A stretch of DNA of 64,000 nt, from positions 1-64,000 of the forward strand of contig CAJUNA010000020.1 in the NCBI GenBank assembly GCA_910587645.1. The letters run 5' to 3'. A model generated the notes under the pieces. The model was not told the origin of the DNA, did no database searches, and was given only the letters and a program-made list of their open reading frames with translations. The translations under genes were made by a program, and so were the position numbers. This DNA is from an uncultured Oscillospiraceae bacterium (GTDB taxonomy: Bacteria > Bacillota > Clostridia > Oscillospirales > Oscillospiraceae). Positions 51,094 to 59,153 of this stretch are shown here, one piece after another (positions within the stretch are counted from its first letter, which is position 1; every line of letters starts with the position of its first letter).

Positions 51094-52095
51094 ATGAGAA
51101 AATGGAACAAGCTGCTGGCAATGCTGCTGGCGATGGTCATGGTCTTTGGCCTGACTGCTACCGCGTTTGCTGCGGAAGGTGATGCGAAGCCTGAGGATGA
51201 AAAGACCGAGGACACCACTCCCGCCGAGGGCGAAGACAAGAAGGATGAGACCACTCCCGCTGAGGGCGAGGAGGACAAGAAGGACGAGACCACTCCTGCC
51301 GAGGGCGAGGAGGACAAGAAGGACGAAACCACTCCCGCTGAAGGCGAGGAGGACAAGAAGGATGAAACAACTCCCGCTGAGGGTGAGGATAAGAAGGACG
51401 AGCCCGCTGCTGTGACTTTCACTGATGTCAAGGAAGGCCAGTGGCACTATGAGTTCATCAAGAAGATGGTCGAGGCCGGCATCGTCAACGGCAATCCCGA
51501 TGGCACCTTTAAGCCCAACGACAACGTGACCTGGGGCCAGGCCCTGAAGATGGTGGTTGTGTTTGCCACCAAGGAGGAGAAGGCTCCCGTGGCGGGCGGC
51601 AACTGGGCCAGCGGCTATGCTGCTTATGTGAAAGCAGAGGGCATCTGGACTGAGGAGATCGACCACAACGCCCAGATTACCCGTTTGGAGATGTGCCAGC
51701 TTTTGGCCAAGACGCTGAAGATTGAGGAATCTAAGTCTGAGTCCAAATTCTCCGACACGAAGGACAGCTACGTGGCGGCTCTGGTCGAGATGGGCGTCAT
51801 TAATGGCAATCCCGATGGTACCTTTGACCCTGACGGTGCGCTGACCCGTGCTGCTCTGTGCAAGATCCTGGCTTCCGTCCCCGCTACTGGCGATGCGGAC
51901 AAGCCTGCTGAGGCCGATCCCGCCGAGGGCGAGGAGGAGAAGAAGGACGAGACCACTCCTGCCGAGGGCGAGGAAGACAAGAAGGATGAGACCACCCCCG
52001 CCGAGGGTGACGAGGAGAAGAAGGACGACACCACTCCCGCCGAGGGCGAGGATAAGGGTGACGATACCGATCCTGACGCCGGTAAGGGCGAGTAA
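51094..52095 (+). CDS. Exported SLH protein with repeat-rich flanks
   Basis: A 333-residue exported protein with signal peptide (cleavage after TAFA, residue 26) and three SLH repeats in the middle (FTDVKEGQWHYEFIKKM, NWASGYAAYVKAEGI, FSDTKDSYVAALVEMG). They are flanked on both sides by low-complexity repeats of the 13-residue unit DKKDETTPAEGEE. The unit is charged and Pro/Thr-containing, so it is probably an extended wall-spanning spacer. No catalytic domain is present; it may act as a scaffold or a decoration of the surface layer. A TATAAT lies at 50995-51000. Confidence 0.85.
   Translation: MRKWNKLLAMLLAMVMVFGLTATAFAAEGDAKPEDEKTEDTTPAEGEDKKDETTPAEGEEDKKDETTPAEGEEDKKDETTPAEGEEDKKDETTPAEGEDKKDEPAAVTFTDVKEGQWHYEFIKKMVEAGIVNGNPDGTFKPNDNVTWGQALKMVVVFATKEEKAPVAGGNWASGYAAYVKAEGIWTEEIDHNAQITRLEMCQLLAKTLKIEESKSESKFSDTKDSYVAALVEMGVINGNPDGTFDPDGALTRAALCKILASVPATGDADKPAEADPAEGEEEKKDETTPAEGEEDKKDETTPAEGDEEKKDDTTPAEGEDKGDDTDPDAGKGE
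51204..51402 (+). repeat. 39-bp tandem coding repeats (N-terminal block)
   Basis: About five copies of a 39-bp unit encoding DKKDETTPAEGEE, nearly identical and varying only in silent positions. The high identity suggests copy-number variation by slippage. Confidence 0.85.
51919..52055 (+). repeat. 39-bp tandem coding repeats (C-terminal block)
   Basis: About three to four copies of the same unit as at 51204-51402, with slightly more drift (EEKKDETTPAEG, DEEKKDDTTPAEG). Confidence 0.85.
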
Positions 52096-52112
52096 TTTTC
52101 CTGTCCATAATA

Positions 52113-52144
52113 ATGCGCCGCAGACAAAAGCGTCTGCGGCGCAT
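52113..52144. terminator. Bidirectional terminator between the SLH gene and argS
   Basis: ATGCGCCGCAGAC pairs with GTCTGCGGCGCAT (13 bp) around AAAAGC, followed by CTTTAT. Confidence 0.85.
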
Positions 52145-52158
52145 CTTTATGGCGTGCA

Positions 52159-53904
52159 TTACATCTTCTCCGGCGCGTCCACGCCCAGGAGGGCCAGGCC
52201 GTTTTTCAACACGGTACGGGTCTCGTCCGCCAGCTTTAGCCGGGCATTGAGGACGGCGTCTTCCTCGCCTTTGATGCGGCAGGCGGTGTAGAACCGGTGG
52301 AAGCATCCCGCCAGTTCGATCAGGTACCGGTTGATATGGCTGGGATCATAGTCCCGGGCGGCGAGACGCAGCTCCTCGCAGTAGAGGGACAACTGCTTGA
52401 TGAGGGCGGTCTCTGTTTCCGAAGCGAGAAGGGAAGCGTCTACCTGCGCCATAGCCGGAAGCCTGTAGCCCTCCGCCGCCAGGTTCCGGATCAGGCTGCA
52501 AATCCGGGCATGGGCATACTCCACGTAGTAAATGGGATTCTCGCTGTCCTCCCGGACCGCAAGCCCCAGGTCAAAATCCATCTGGGTGTCCGGCTTGGCG
52601 TTAAAGAACCAGCGGGCCGCGTCCACGGGCACCTCGTCCAGCAGGTCGGTCAGGGAAATGGCCTTGCCAGTGCGCTTGGACATGCGCACGACCTCGCCAT
52701 CCCGCAGCAGCTTCACAAGCTGCATCAAAACGATGTCCAGCCGTCCCGTGCCGTCCAGGCCCAGCGCGTCCATAGCGCCTTTCAGCCGGGCTACATGGCC
52801 GTGGTGATCCGCGCCCCAAATGTTGATGACCCGGTCAAAGCCCCGCTTCTCAAACTTATTGCGGTGATAGGCGATGTCGGCGGCAAAGTAGGTGTAAAAC
52901 CCGTTGGCGCGGCGCAGTACATCGTCTTTCAGGTCCAGCTTGGCGATCTCTTTATCGCTCTTGCCGGCCTTGCGGTAGTTTTCTTCCAGGATCCGGCTGG
53001 TGGCCAGCCACAGCGCGCCCTCCTGCTCATAGGTGTACCCCCGATCCGCCAAAAGCTGGACGGTCTCCGCCACATAGCCGGAGTCGTGCAGCCCGGACTC
53101 AAAAAACCACTGGTCGTACTCGATTTTGTACCGCTTCAAGTCACTCTGCATCTTGGGAATATTGCGTTCCAGCCCGAAGGCAGCCAAGGCCGCGTGGCGG
53201 TCCTCCTTGGACGCGTTCTGATATGCGTCCCCATGCTGGCCGTAAAAAGCCTGAGCCAATTCCCGGATGTCATCGCCGTGGTAGCCGTCCTCCGGAAAGG
53301 GCACCGCTTCCTCTCCTAGGATAATCTGCAAATAGCGTGCTTCCAGGGAATTGGCGAATTTTTCGATTTGGTTTCCGGCATCGTTGACGTAGAATTCCCG
53401 CCAGACCTCCGCGCCGCTGGCTTCCAGCACGGAAGCCAGGGTGTCGCCCAACACGCCGCCCCGGGCGTTGCCCATGTGCATCGGCCCGGTGGGGTTGGCG
53501 GAGACGAACTCCACCATAATTTTCTGCCCCTTGAGAACATCGGAACGGCCGTAGGCCCCGCCCTCGCCATCCACAGCGTCCATCACGCCCTGATACCAGG
53601 AGGGGTTGAGCCGGAAGTTCAGAAATCCCGCCCCGGCGATTTCGGCGGAAGCGAAGTAGCTGCCCTCCAAATCCATGTTTTCCAGCAGCACGGACGCGAT
53701 CTCACGAGGGCTTTTGTGCATGGCTTTGGCGGCGGCCAAGGCGAACGTGGTGGTATAATCCCCGTTAGCGGTATCCTTCGGAATCTCTACTCCGGCCCGG
53801 ACAGCTACGTCCCCGGGAAGCTTCCCGGCTTTGGCGGCGGCTTCGTAAGCCTTGCTGGTCAGGGCCAGCACTTGGTCTTTGGCGTTTTGAATCATGTTCG
53901 TCAT
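52159..53904 (-). CDS. argS: Arginyl-tRNA synthetase
   Basis: A class I synthetase of 581 residues that charges tRNA-Arg. The HIGH-like motif is SANPTGPMHMGNARGG, the KMSKS-like motif is VRMSKRTGKA, and the N-terminal Add-1 and C-terminal DALR anticodon-binding domains are present (end of the protein: ELRLAARDYDPSHINRYL). ATG 53904 is preferred over the longer upstream frame because GGAAG lies nine bases ahead and the family N-terminus begins there. It follows DUF1934 and murI on the same strand, with a 164-base gap. Confidence 0.96.
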   Translation of the reverse strand: MTNMIQNAKDQVLALTSKAYEAAAKAGKLPGDVAVRAGVEIPKDTANGDYTTTFALAAAKAMHKSPREIASVLLENMDLEGSYFASAEIAGAGFLNFRLNPSWYQGVMDAVDGEGGAYGRSDVLKGQKIMVEFVSANPTGPMHMGNARGGVLGDTLASVLEASGAEVWREFYVNDAGNQIEKFANSLEARYLQIILGEEAVPFPEDGYHGDDIRELAQAFYGQHGDAYQNASKEDRHAALAAFGLERNIPKMQSDLKRYKIEYDQWFFESGLHDSGYVAETVQLLADRGYTYEQEGALWLATSRILEENYRKAGKSDKEIAKLDLKDDVLRRANGFYTYFAADIAYHRNKFEKRGFDRVINIWGADHHGHVARLKGAMDALGLDGTGRLDIVLMQLVKLLRDGEVVRMSKRTGKAISLTDLLDEVPVDAARWFFNAKPDTQMDFDLGLAVREDSENPIYYVEYAHARICSLIRNLAAEGYRLPAMAQVDASLLASETETALIKQLSLYCEELRLAARDYDPSHINRYLIELAGCFHRFYTACRIKGEEDAVLNARLKLADETRTVLKNGLALLGVDAPEKM

Positions 53905-54068
53905 TTGTTGATCTTCCTTTTCCGAAAAGTGTTTTGAGTTTGCTGCGCTGGCAGGTTTGTAGTTATCCGTATAGCTCAATATGCTTTTACACTATATAAC
54001 AGGTGGGAAGGGATATTTCCGTAAAATGGATCTGCTTGCCCAGATCTATGGTGTGGAGGCTTATATTG

Positions 54069-54500
54069 CTACCGTGCTGCTTCCCGTACCCGTATTTTAA
54101 AGCGGTTTTCTCCTGTGATCTGATGATTGACGGCAATGGTGAAGCAAATCTCCATCAAACCACCACGCTCCGTGAGCCGTTGGGACAACTTGGTGGTGGT
54201 GATATCCACTACCATGGTTCCCCAGGGCGTTTCATAGAGGGAGCTGCTGCGCTCACCGCTGCGGAACTCCATCCGGGACTGGATCATCCCGGTGCGCTCC
54301 AGCACGACCATGTCCTCCTCAATAAGAAAGCGGGTGGTGGTGCCCTTCATGCCGGTCAGCTCTGTTTCCTCATAGGACAGCTCCATGGCCCCGCTGTCCA
54401 CAGTCATAAAGCCCTCGGTCATCAGCTCTGTGATCTCTGGTTCCATGCCCGCATACAACTGTTCCCCGCGGACAAATAAAATAATCGGTTTTTTCATCAT
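54069..54500 (-). CDS. DUF1934 domain protein (YwiB-like)
   Basis: A 143-residue beta-barrel-like protein of the DUF1934 family, often found just before argS as ywiB in Bacilli. Typical phrases are ELSYEETELTGMKGTTTRF and SLYETPWGTMVVDITTTKL. Function unknown. It starts 3 bases after the murI stop, so the two are co-transcribed and probably translationally coupled. Confidence 0.85.
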   Translation of the reverse strand: MMKKPIILFVRGEQLYAGMEPEITELMTEGFMTVDSGAMELSYEETELTGMKGTTTRFLIEEDMVVLERTGMIQSRMEFRSGERSSSLYETPWGTMVVDITTTKLSQRLTERGGLMEICFTIAVNHQITGENRFKIRVREAAR

Positions 54501-54503
54501 ATC

Positions 54504-55316
54504 TCAATATTGGGCAATATCCACATGCTCCACCTTTCCCCTAAGGTCCTCTCCCAGGAACAGGGATGCCAGCCGCTCAAAATTAGCGGCGTGGTCGCTG
54601 GTATAGCAGCGGATGGATCCCGTTTCCCGGTTTGCCAGGGCGTCTCCCTCCGCCAGCAGGTTCCGGCAGGCCGCCGCCGCCTCGCCGCCCACATCGATGA
54701 GACGAACTGACGGCCCCATGACGCCGCCGATCACGTCCCGCAGCAGCGGGTAATGGGTGCAGCCCAAAATTAGTGTGTCCACCGCCGGTTCCCGCAGAGG
54801 GGCCAAGTACTCCCTGGCTATGGTTTCGATTACCACGTCTCCGGGACGGAACCGGCCCTCCTCCACCAGGGGCACAAACAGCGGACAGGCCAGGGAGCGC
54901 ATCTCCAGCCCCGGCGCGGTTCTTGCCAAGGCCCGCTCATAGGCCCCGCTGGATACAGAGGCCCGGGTGGCCACCATGCCGATTTTCCCGGTTTTTGTCT
55001 CTGCGGCTGCCCGTTTTACGGCCGGTTCTACCACGCCGATGACCGGTATGCCACTGTCCGGACGAAGATCCTCCAGGCAGTTGGCGCTGATGGTGCCGCA
55101 GGCTACCAGCACCGCCTTCAGGTCGAAGCTTTCTAAAAACCGAAGGTCCTGCCGGGCATATTGGAGCAGCGTCTCGCGGCTCCGGTTGCCATAGGGGACA
55201 CGGGCGGTATCCCCGAAGTATATAATGTTTTCAGAAGGCATCAGCCGCCGCAGCCGCCGGACCGCGGTCAGCCCTCCCATGCCGGAATCAAACACGCCGA
55301 TAGGCCGAGGGTTCAT
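54504..55316 (-). CDS. murI: Glutamate racemase
   Basis: A 270-residue racemase making D-glutamate for peptidoglycan. The N-terminal IGVFDSGMGGLTAVRRL is diagnostic. The first catalytic cysteine sits in VACGTISA where most homologues have ACNTAS, and the second in LGCTHYPLL. The ACGT variant occurs in other Clostridia racemases and retains the cysteine. No ribosome site unusual features. It leads an operon with DUF1934 and probably argS. Confidence 0.93.
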   Translation of the reverse strand: MNPRPIGVFDSGMGGLTAVRRLRRLMPSENIIYFGDTARVPYGNRSRETLLQYARQDLRFLESFDLKAVLVACGTISANCLEDLRPDSGIPVIGVVEPAVKRAAAETKTGKIGMVATRASVSSGAYERALARTAPGLEMRSLACPLFVPLVEEGRFRPGDVVIETIAREYLAPLREPAVDTLILGCTHYPLLRDVIGGVMGPSVRLIDVGGEAAAACRNLLAEGDALANRETGSIRCYTSDHAANFERLASLFLGEDLRGKVEHVDIAQY

Positions 55317-55520
55317 TGGGCGGACCTCCTTTTATGCCCCTTGGTTAAGAAAAAATGCGATTATTCCATGAATTTGGGGCAGCTTTACTATTGTACTATG
55401 AATTAACAGGGATAACAAGTAAAAGTTTGGGCTTTTTGCCCTGTATTTTCTGTGGAATTTTCCGTGGTATTCTGCTATACTGTGCTTACTGATTTTTAAC
55501 GCGCCGGAAGGAGGTCTGTT

Positions 55521-55931
55521 ATGGAACTGCATCTGACACAGAAACAATTCCGCCGTCTGCTGGATTTGGTGTACATAGGCAACTGGGTGCTCAATTCCAC
55601 CCGCGGGGATGACCGGATCCGGGACTACGACAGTGTGGAGAGCCATATTTTCTCCTACTGCCTGGATCACGGCATGGCCTCTCTGGTGGAATTGTATGAC
55701 GGGGAGGTCATCCCTTCCCGGGCCTTTGCGGGGGGCGGGATCCACGAGGCCATCATGGCCTATGAGGACATCGCTTTTTTCGAGATCCTGGCGGAGGAGC
55801 TGGCTCTGCGGGATCTGGATGCCGAGAAGGCCACCGAGGAGAACTATGATGAGGTCATGGACCGGATGGAGCAGTACATGGGCGAGTTTGAGGCCCATGG
55901 AACCGACCACATCAGTGTGGACATGGAATAA
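55521..55931 (+). CDS. Conserved Oscillospiraceae-type protein of unknown function
   Basis: A 136-residue acidic soluble protein, no signal peptide or membrane helix. It begins MELHLTQKQFRRLLDLVYIGNW and carries a well-charged C-terminus (EENYDEVMDRMEQYMGEFEA). Proteins of this size and pattern recur in Oscillospiraceae without assigned role; this is recalled by eye, not searched. A promoter with an extended -10 (TGCTATACT, hexamer 55476-55481) and a ribosome site GGAGG nine bases before the ATG are visible. Confidence 0.7.
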   Translation: MELHLTQKQFRRLLDLVYIGNWVLNSTRGDDRIRDYDSVESHIFSYCLDHGMASLVELYDGEVIPSRAFAGGGIHEAIMAYEDIAFFEILAEELALRDLDAEKATEENYDEVMDRMEQYMGEFEAHGTDHISVDME

Positions 55932-55938
55932 GCGGGCC

Positions 55939-55986
55939 ATACGCGAAAGCCGCCGGGAGACACGTCTCCCGGCGGCTTTCGCGTAT
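55939..55986. terminator. Long perfect inverted repeat after the small protein gene
   Basis: Arms of about 21 to 23 bp (ATACGCGAAAGCCGCCGGGA and its complement) with almost no loop. It immediately precedes the WalR-like box of the muramidase gene. The end of the stem is U-poor, so the repeat may stall or protect transcript ends rather than act as a classic terminator. Confidence 0.7.
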
Positions 55987-56002
55987 CTGATGAGGCAGGA
56001 TG

Positions 56003-56064
56003 TATTACAAAAATGTTAATTTCCCGCTGAAGGCCTTTTTTTTGCGGGGCGGATGTGGTAAAAT
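56003..56064 (+). promoter_or_regulatory. WalR-like box and -10 of the muramidase gene
   Basis: TATTAC-AAAAA-TGTTAA (56003-56019) differs by one base from the WalR consensus TGTWAH-N5-TGTWAH. A TAAAAT -10 is at 56059-56064. The box is 39 bases upstream of the -10, farther than at the SLH and VanW genes (21-22 bases). Confidence 0.4.
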
Positions 56065-56107
56065 ACTGTCGAATTTTTTGTACCCACTCCAAGAAAGTGA
56101 GGGACTT

Positions 56108-58201
56108 ATGAATAGAAAGATTTCCCTGAAAAGGGCGTTGGCCCTGGGATTGTGCCTGCTTATGGTGCTGGCAACGGCTACCGGCGCGGCCCTGGCGGTG
56201 GAGACCTTTACCACCAGCGATGAATGCGTAGAGATGATTAAGGAGCTGGAGGGCTACCGCCAAATGCCCTATGTGGGCACGGATGGGAAATGGTACATAG
56301 GCTACGGCCTGGCCTGCGACCCTGCGGCCTATCCTGACGGAATTACGCCGGAGGAGGCGGAGGTGCTCCTCCGGATGCACCTGGTTCAGGATGAACAGTG
56401 GGTCAACGACTTCCTGATCCAATACGGGATATCCGTCACCCAGTACCAGTTTGACGCGCTGATCAGCCTGACTTACACCTTGGGAACCCAGTGGATCAAT
56501 CCCGATTACCGCCTGTGCGCCTACCTGATCAACGGCATTGAGCGGTATTCGGAGACGGAAGTGGTCAACGCTATCGCCACCTGGTGCCATTCGGGAACCA
56601 CGGTGCTGGAGCATCTGGTAACCCGCCGCCTGCGGGAGGCCTACCTGTTCCTCTATGGCCAGTACCAAAATGAAGGCCCAGAGCGGTACGGTTACATACA
56701 CTATGAGCCAAACGGCGGTAAAATGGAAAACCGGACAGTTTTCTATCCCCTGGGCGGGACATACGGCTATCTGCCGGTACCGGAGCTGGCGGGCCAGAGC
56801 TTCATTGGCTGGTACAATGCCGGAGGGGTTCAGGTCACGGGTGTGGAGCCGGTGGAGGAATCCCTGGCGCTGACCGCCCGCTGGAGTGGCGGCGGCAGTA
56901 CGCCGGTAACGCCCCCCAAGGACAAGCCCGACTATTCTTCCTGGGTCAACCCCTATAAAGATGTGAAAAACAGCGATTGGTTTTACACCTATGTCCGGGA
57001 GCTGAGCTGTGAAAAGATCATCGGAGGCTATCTGGACGGCACCTTCCAGCCCAACAACCAACTGACGACAGGGGAGGCCCTGAAGCTCCTTCTGGTGGCC
57101 GCTACCCAGAGTGACCCAGGCAATGCCCCCAGCGGCCATTGGGCAGGCAACTACCTGTCCTTGGCGGAAGGGCTGGGATGCGTCATGCCGGGAGAACTGG
57201 GCAATCTGGACGCGCCTATCGACCGCCTGTCCATTGCCAGGATTGCCGCCATCGCCATGGGCATTCAGCCTGTGTCCGGCGCAACACCCTTTGTGGATGT
57301 GGATGACGGCTACGCACTGGCTCTCTATGAAGCGGGCATTATCACCGGCGATACCAATGGGAGCCAGCGGTTTTATAATCCTGCCAGCGGCATCACACGG
57401 GCGGAAATGAGCGCCATTGTGTCCCGGGTGCGGAATTACGCGCCGGCCAATGATCCGGCGGTATCGGGATATATCACTTATGGCAGCAAGCAATATCCAG
57501 TTTTGCAGACTGTGCCTGTGTGCCAGTACAACAAGGATCTGTTCGTCCGCAGCGGAAGCTGGATGTACTATAACGACCCTAACTATGTGACCGCCATCGG
57601 TATTGATGTATCCTCCCACCAGAAGGAGATCAACTGGCAGAAGGTGGCGGAAGCGGGGGTGGAGTTCGCTATGATCCGTCTGGGCTACCGTGGCTATGGT
57701 GCGGAGGGCACCTTGAACATGGATCCCTATTTCCAGCAAAACCTGCTGGGCGCTATGGGTGCGGGGATTAAGGTAGGCGTGTATTTCTTCTCCCAAGCGA
57801 TCACATCTTTGGAAGCGGCAGAGGAGGCACAGTTCGTCCTCAATGCTTTGGGCGGTATCCCTTTGGACTACCCTGTGGTCTACGACTGGGAGACAGTCAG
57901 CGCCGATGGTGCGCGGACGAAGGGGCTGGACAACACGGTTCTGACCGACTGTGCCATCACCTTCTGTGAGACGGTGGCGTTGGCGGGGTACAAGCCCATG
58001 ATCTACTACAACCTCCCGGTAGGCTACACCCACTACCAGCTGGACCGCCTGACGGCCTACGACAAATGGTTTGCCCAGTACACCAGCAAGAACCAGCCGG
58101 ATATGTACTATGACTACCGGATATGGCAGTATACCGACAGTGGCAGTGTGCCGGGCATTGAGGGTAAGGTAGATATGGACATCATTTTCATGCCCTACTG
58201 A
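56108..58201 (+). CDS. Exported dual muramidase: GH24 + SLH + GH25
   Basis: A 697-residue protein with a signal peptide (cleaved near residue 30). A T4-lysozyme-like GH24 domain follows (Glu48 in MIKELEGYR, then GTDGKWYIGYG), then an InlB-like repeat (about 195-255), three SLH repeats (NPYKDVKNSDWFYTYVRE onward) and a C-terminal GH25 lysozyme domain (IGIDVSSHQKEINWQKV, then YPVVYDWETVSADG, in which Asp and Glu are the catalytic pair). Two unrelated N-acetylmuramidase folds in one wall-anchored protein are rare. It likely remodels the cell wall in growth or separation. The start at 56108 is preceded by GAGGG. Confidence 0.88.
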   Translation: MNRKISLKRALALGLCLLMVLATATGAALAVETFTTSDECVEMIKELEGYRQMPYVGTDGKWYIGYGLACDPAAYPDGITPEEAEVLLRMHLVQDEQWVNDFLIQYGISVTQYQFDALISLTYTLGTQWINPDYRLCAYLINGIERYSETEVVNAIATWCHSGTTVLEHLVTRRLREAYLFLYGQYQNEGPERYGYIHYEPNGGKMENRTVFYPLGGTYGYLPVPELAGQSFIGWYNAGGVQVTGVEPVEESLALTARWSGGGSTPVTPPKDKPDYSSWVNPYKDVKNSDWFYTYVRELSCEKIIGGYLDGTFQPNNQLTTGEALKLLLVAATQSDPGNAPSGHWAGNYLSLAEGLGCVMPGELGNLDAPIDRLSIARIAAIAMGIQPVSGATPFVDVDDGYALALYEAGIITGDTNGSQRFYNPASGITRAEMSAIVSRVRNYAPANDPAVSGYITYGSKQYPVLQTVPVCQYNKDLFVRSGSWMYYNDPNYVTAIGIDVSSHQKEINWQKVAEAGVEFAMIRLGYRGYGAEGTLNMDPYFQQNLLGAMGAGIKVGVYFFSQAITSLEAAEEAQFVLNALGGIPLDYPVVYDWETVSADGARTKGLDNTVLTDCAITFCETVALAGYKPMIYYNLPVGYTHYQLDRLTAYDKWFAQYTSKNQPDMYYDYRIWQYTDSGSVPGIEGKVDMDIIFMPY

Positions 58202-58357
58202 CCGTCCACCATCCCAAAAAGGGTTACGGCGGGGTGTAAAAACCTATATGGATTCTGACGCAAGGGGGTCTGTGACCCCCTTGCGCGGTTTTTCTGACGG
58301 AGGGGCATAAGCCACAAAAATATCTGAAAAAATTTATGAAAAAAAGAGAAAATCTGC

Positions 58358-58386
58358 TTGACAATTGGAAATAAGTACGTTATACT
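58358..58386 (+). promoter_or_regulatory. Strong sigma-A promoter of the S10 operon
   Basis: TTGACA (58358-58363), 17-base spacer, TATACT (58381-58386). One base from full consensus, as expected for ribosomal genes. The 481 bases before rpsJ (58202-58682) contain this promoter and the leader below, and no gene. Confidence 0.9.
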
Positions 58387-58394
58387 AAGGAAGC

Positions 58395-58682
58395 TTGCGC
58401 GGGAACTGCCATGGGGTGGAAGCCTGCGGGGTACTGCGATGATGCGGGAGATTGCGGCGAGAGCCGGTAACTTCCGCGGAGTATGTCCGATAATCGGGCG
58501 GCTGAGAAAGTCCTTCACCACAGCGTAAATCGCTGCGCCATGGACATGTACCGGCCTTTTTGTGCCGGTATTTTCTATGAGCTGGAATGATACGCATGGA
58601 TAAGTGGTAAAAGATTTTCCCGCCGTACAGAGTAAGGAACGACCTATAACTACTTTGTACAAACACATGGAGGAACTAAACA
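58395..58682 (+). promoter_or_regulatory. Long leader RNA of the S10 operon with attenuator-like hairpin
   Basis: Nearly 290 bases separate the promoter from the rpsJ start. The leader has several GC-rich pairing stretches, and a hairpin (TACCGGC 58549-58555 with GCCGGTA 58564-58570) followed by TTTTCT resembles a terminator. It may be an autogenous control element for a ribosomal protein, as in other S10 operon leaders, but the sequence does not match one I know. Confidence 0.45.
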
Positions 58683-58991
58683 ATGGCAAAAGAAACGATC
58701 CGCATTCGCCTGAAAGCGTACGACCATCAGGTCATCGATCAGTCCGCCTACAAGATCGTGGAGACCGCCAAGCGCACCGGCGCCAATGTCTCCGGCCCCA
58801 TCCCCCTGCCCACCAAGAAGGAGGTTGTCACCATCCTCCGGGCCGTCCATAAATATAAGGACAGCCGTGAGCAGTTTGAGCGCCGCACCCATAAGCGCCT
58901 GATCGACATTTCCAATTCCAGCCCCAAGACGGTGGAAGCCCTGATGAGCCTGGAACTGCCTGCTGGCGTGGAGATCGAGATTAAGCTGTAA
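58683..58991 (+). CDS. rpsJ: 30S ribosomal protein S10
   Basis: A 102-residue S10 (KETIRIRLKAYDHQVIDQ at the N-terminus), part of the 30S head and also the NusE antitermination factor. GGAGG lies nine bases before ATG 58683. It is separated from rplC by an unusual 162-base gap. Confidence 0.98.
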   Translation: MAKETIRIRLKAYDHQVIDQSAYKIVETAKRTGANVSGPIPLPTKKEVVTILRAVHKYKDSREQFERRTHKRLIDISNSSPKTVEALMSLELPAGVEIEIKL

Positions 58992-59153
58992 AGCCCTACA
59001 GCAGCCCCGGCGGCCAGCCGCCGCCCACCAACTTTGTTACCCATCAGTCCGCCGGCTTGCGTGAGGCGGACGGGGTCAAGTCGCCGCAGCCATGGGAGCC
59101 AATGCCCATCCAACTGCGCCGACCAATAACCTTATTATAAAAGGAGAATCACA
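58992..59153 (+). promoter_or_regulatory. Structured gap between rpsJ and rplC
   Basis: A 162-base stretch with no gene. Stem-forming repeats are visible: GGCGGC/GCCGCC (59009-59022) and GTCCGCC/GGCGGAC (59047-59071), then ATGGG/CCCAT. S10 operons usually have short gaps here, so a regulatory RNA structure (for instance for L3 or L4 feedback) is possible. Confidence 0.35.

Noticed and set aside
51204..52055. Regular repeats considered as a CRISPR array
   Set aside because: The 39-bp units are contiguous without unique spacers and are in frame within an SLH protein gene.
54504..55316. Glutamate racemase considered inactive because ACNTAS reads ACGTIS
   Set aside because: The catalytic cysteine is retained and the second one (GCTH) is intact; the variant is seen in related racemases.
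55844..58033. A 729-residue open frame on the minus strand across the muramidase gene
   Set aside because: It lies entirely opposite a gene with clear domains and a ribosome site, its sequence is His/Gly/Val-rich without recognisable motifs, and such long antisense frames are common in GC-rich genes with this codon usage.
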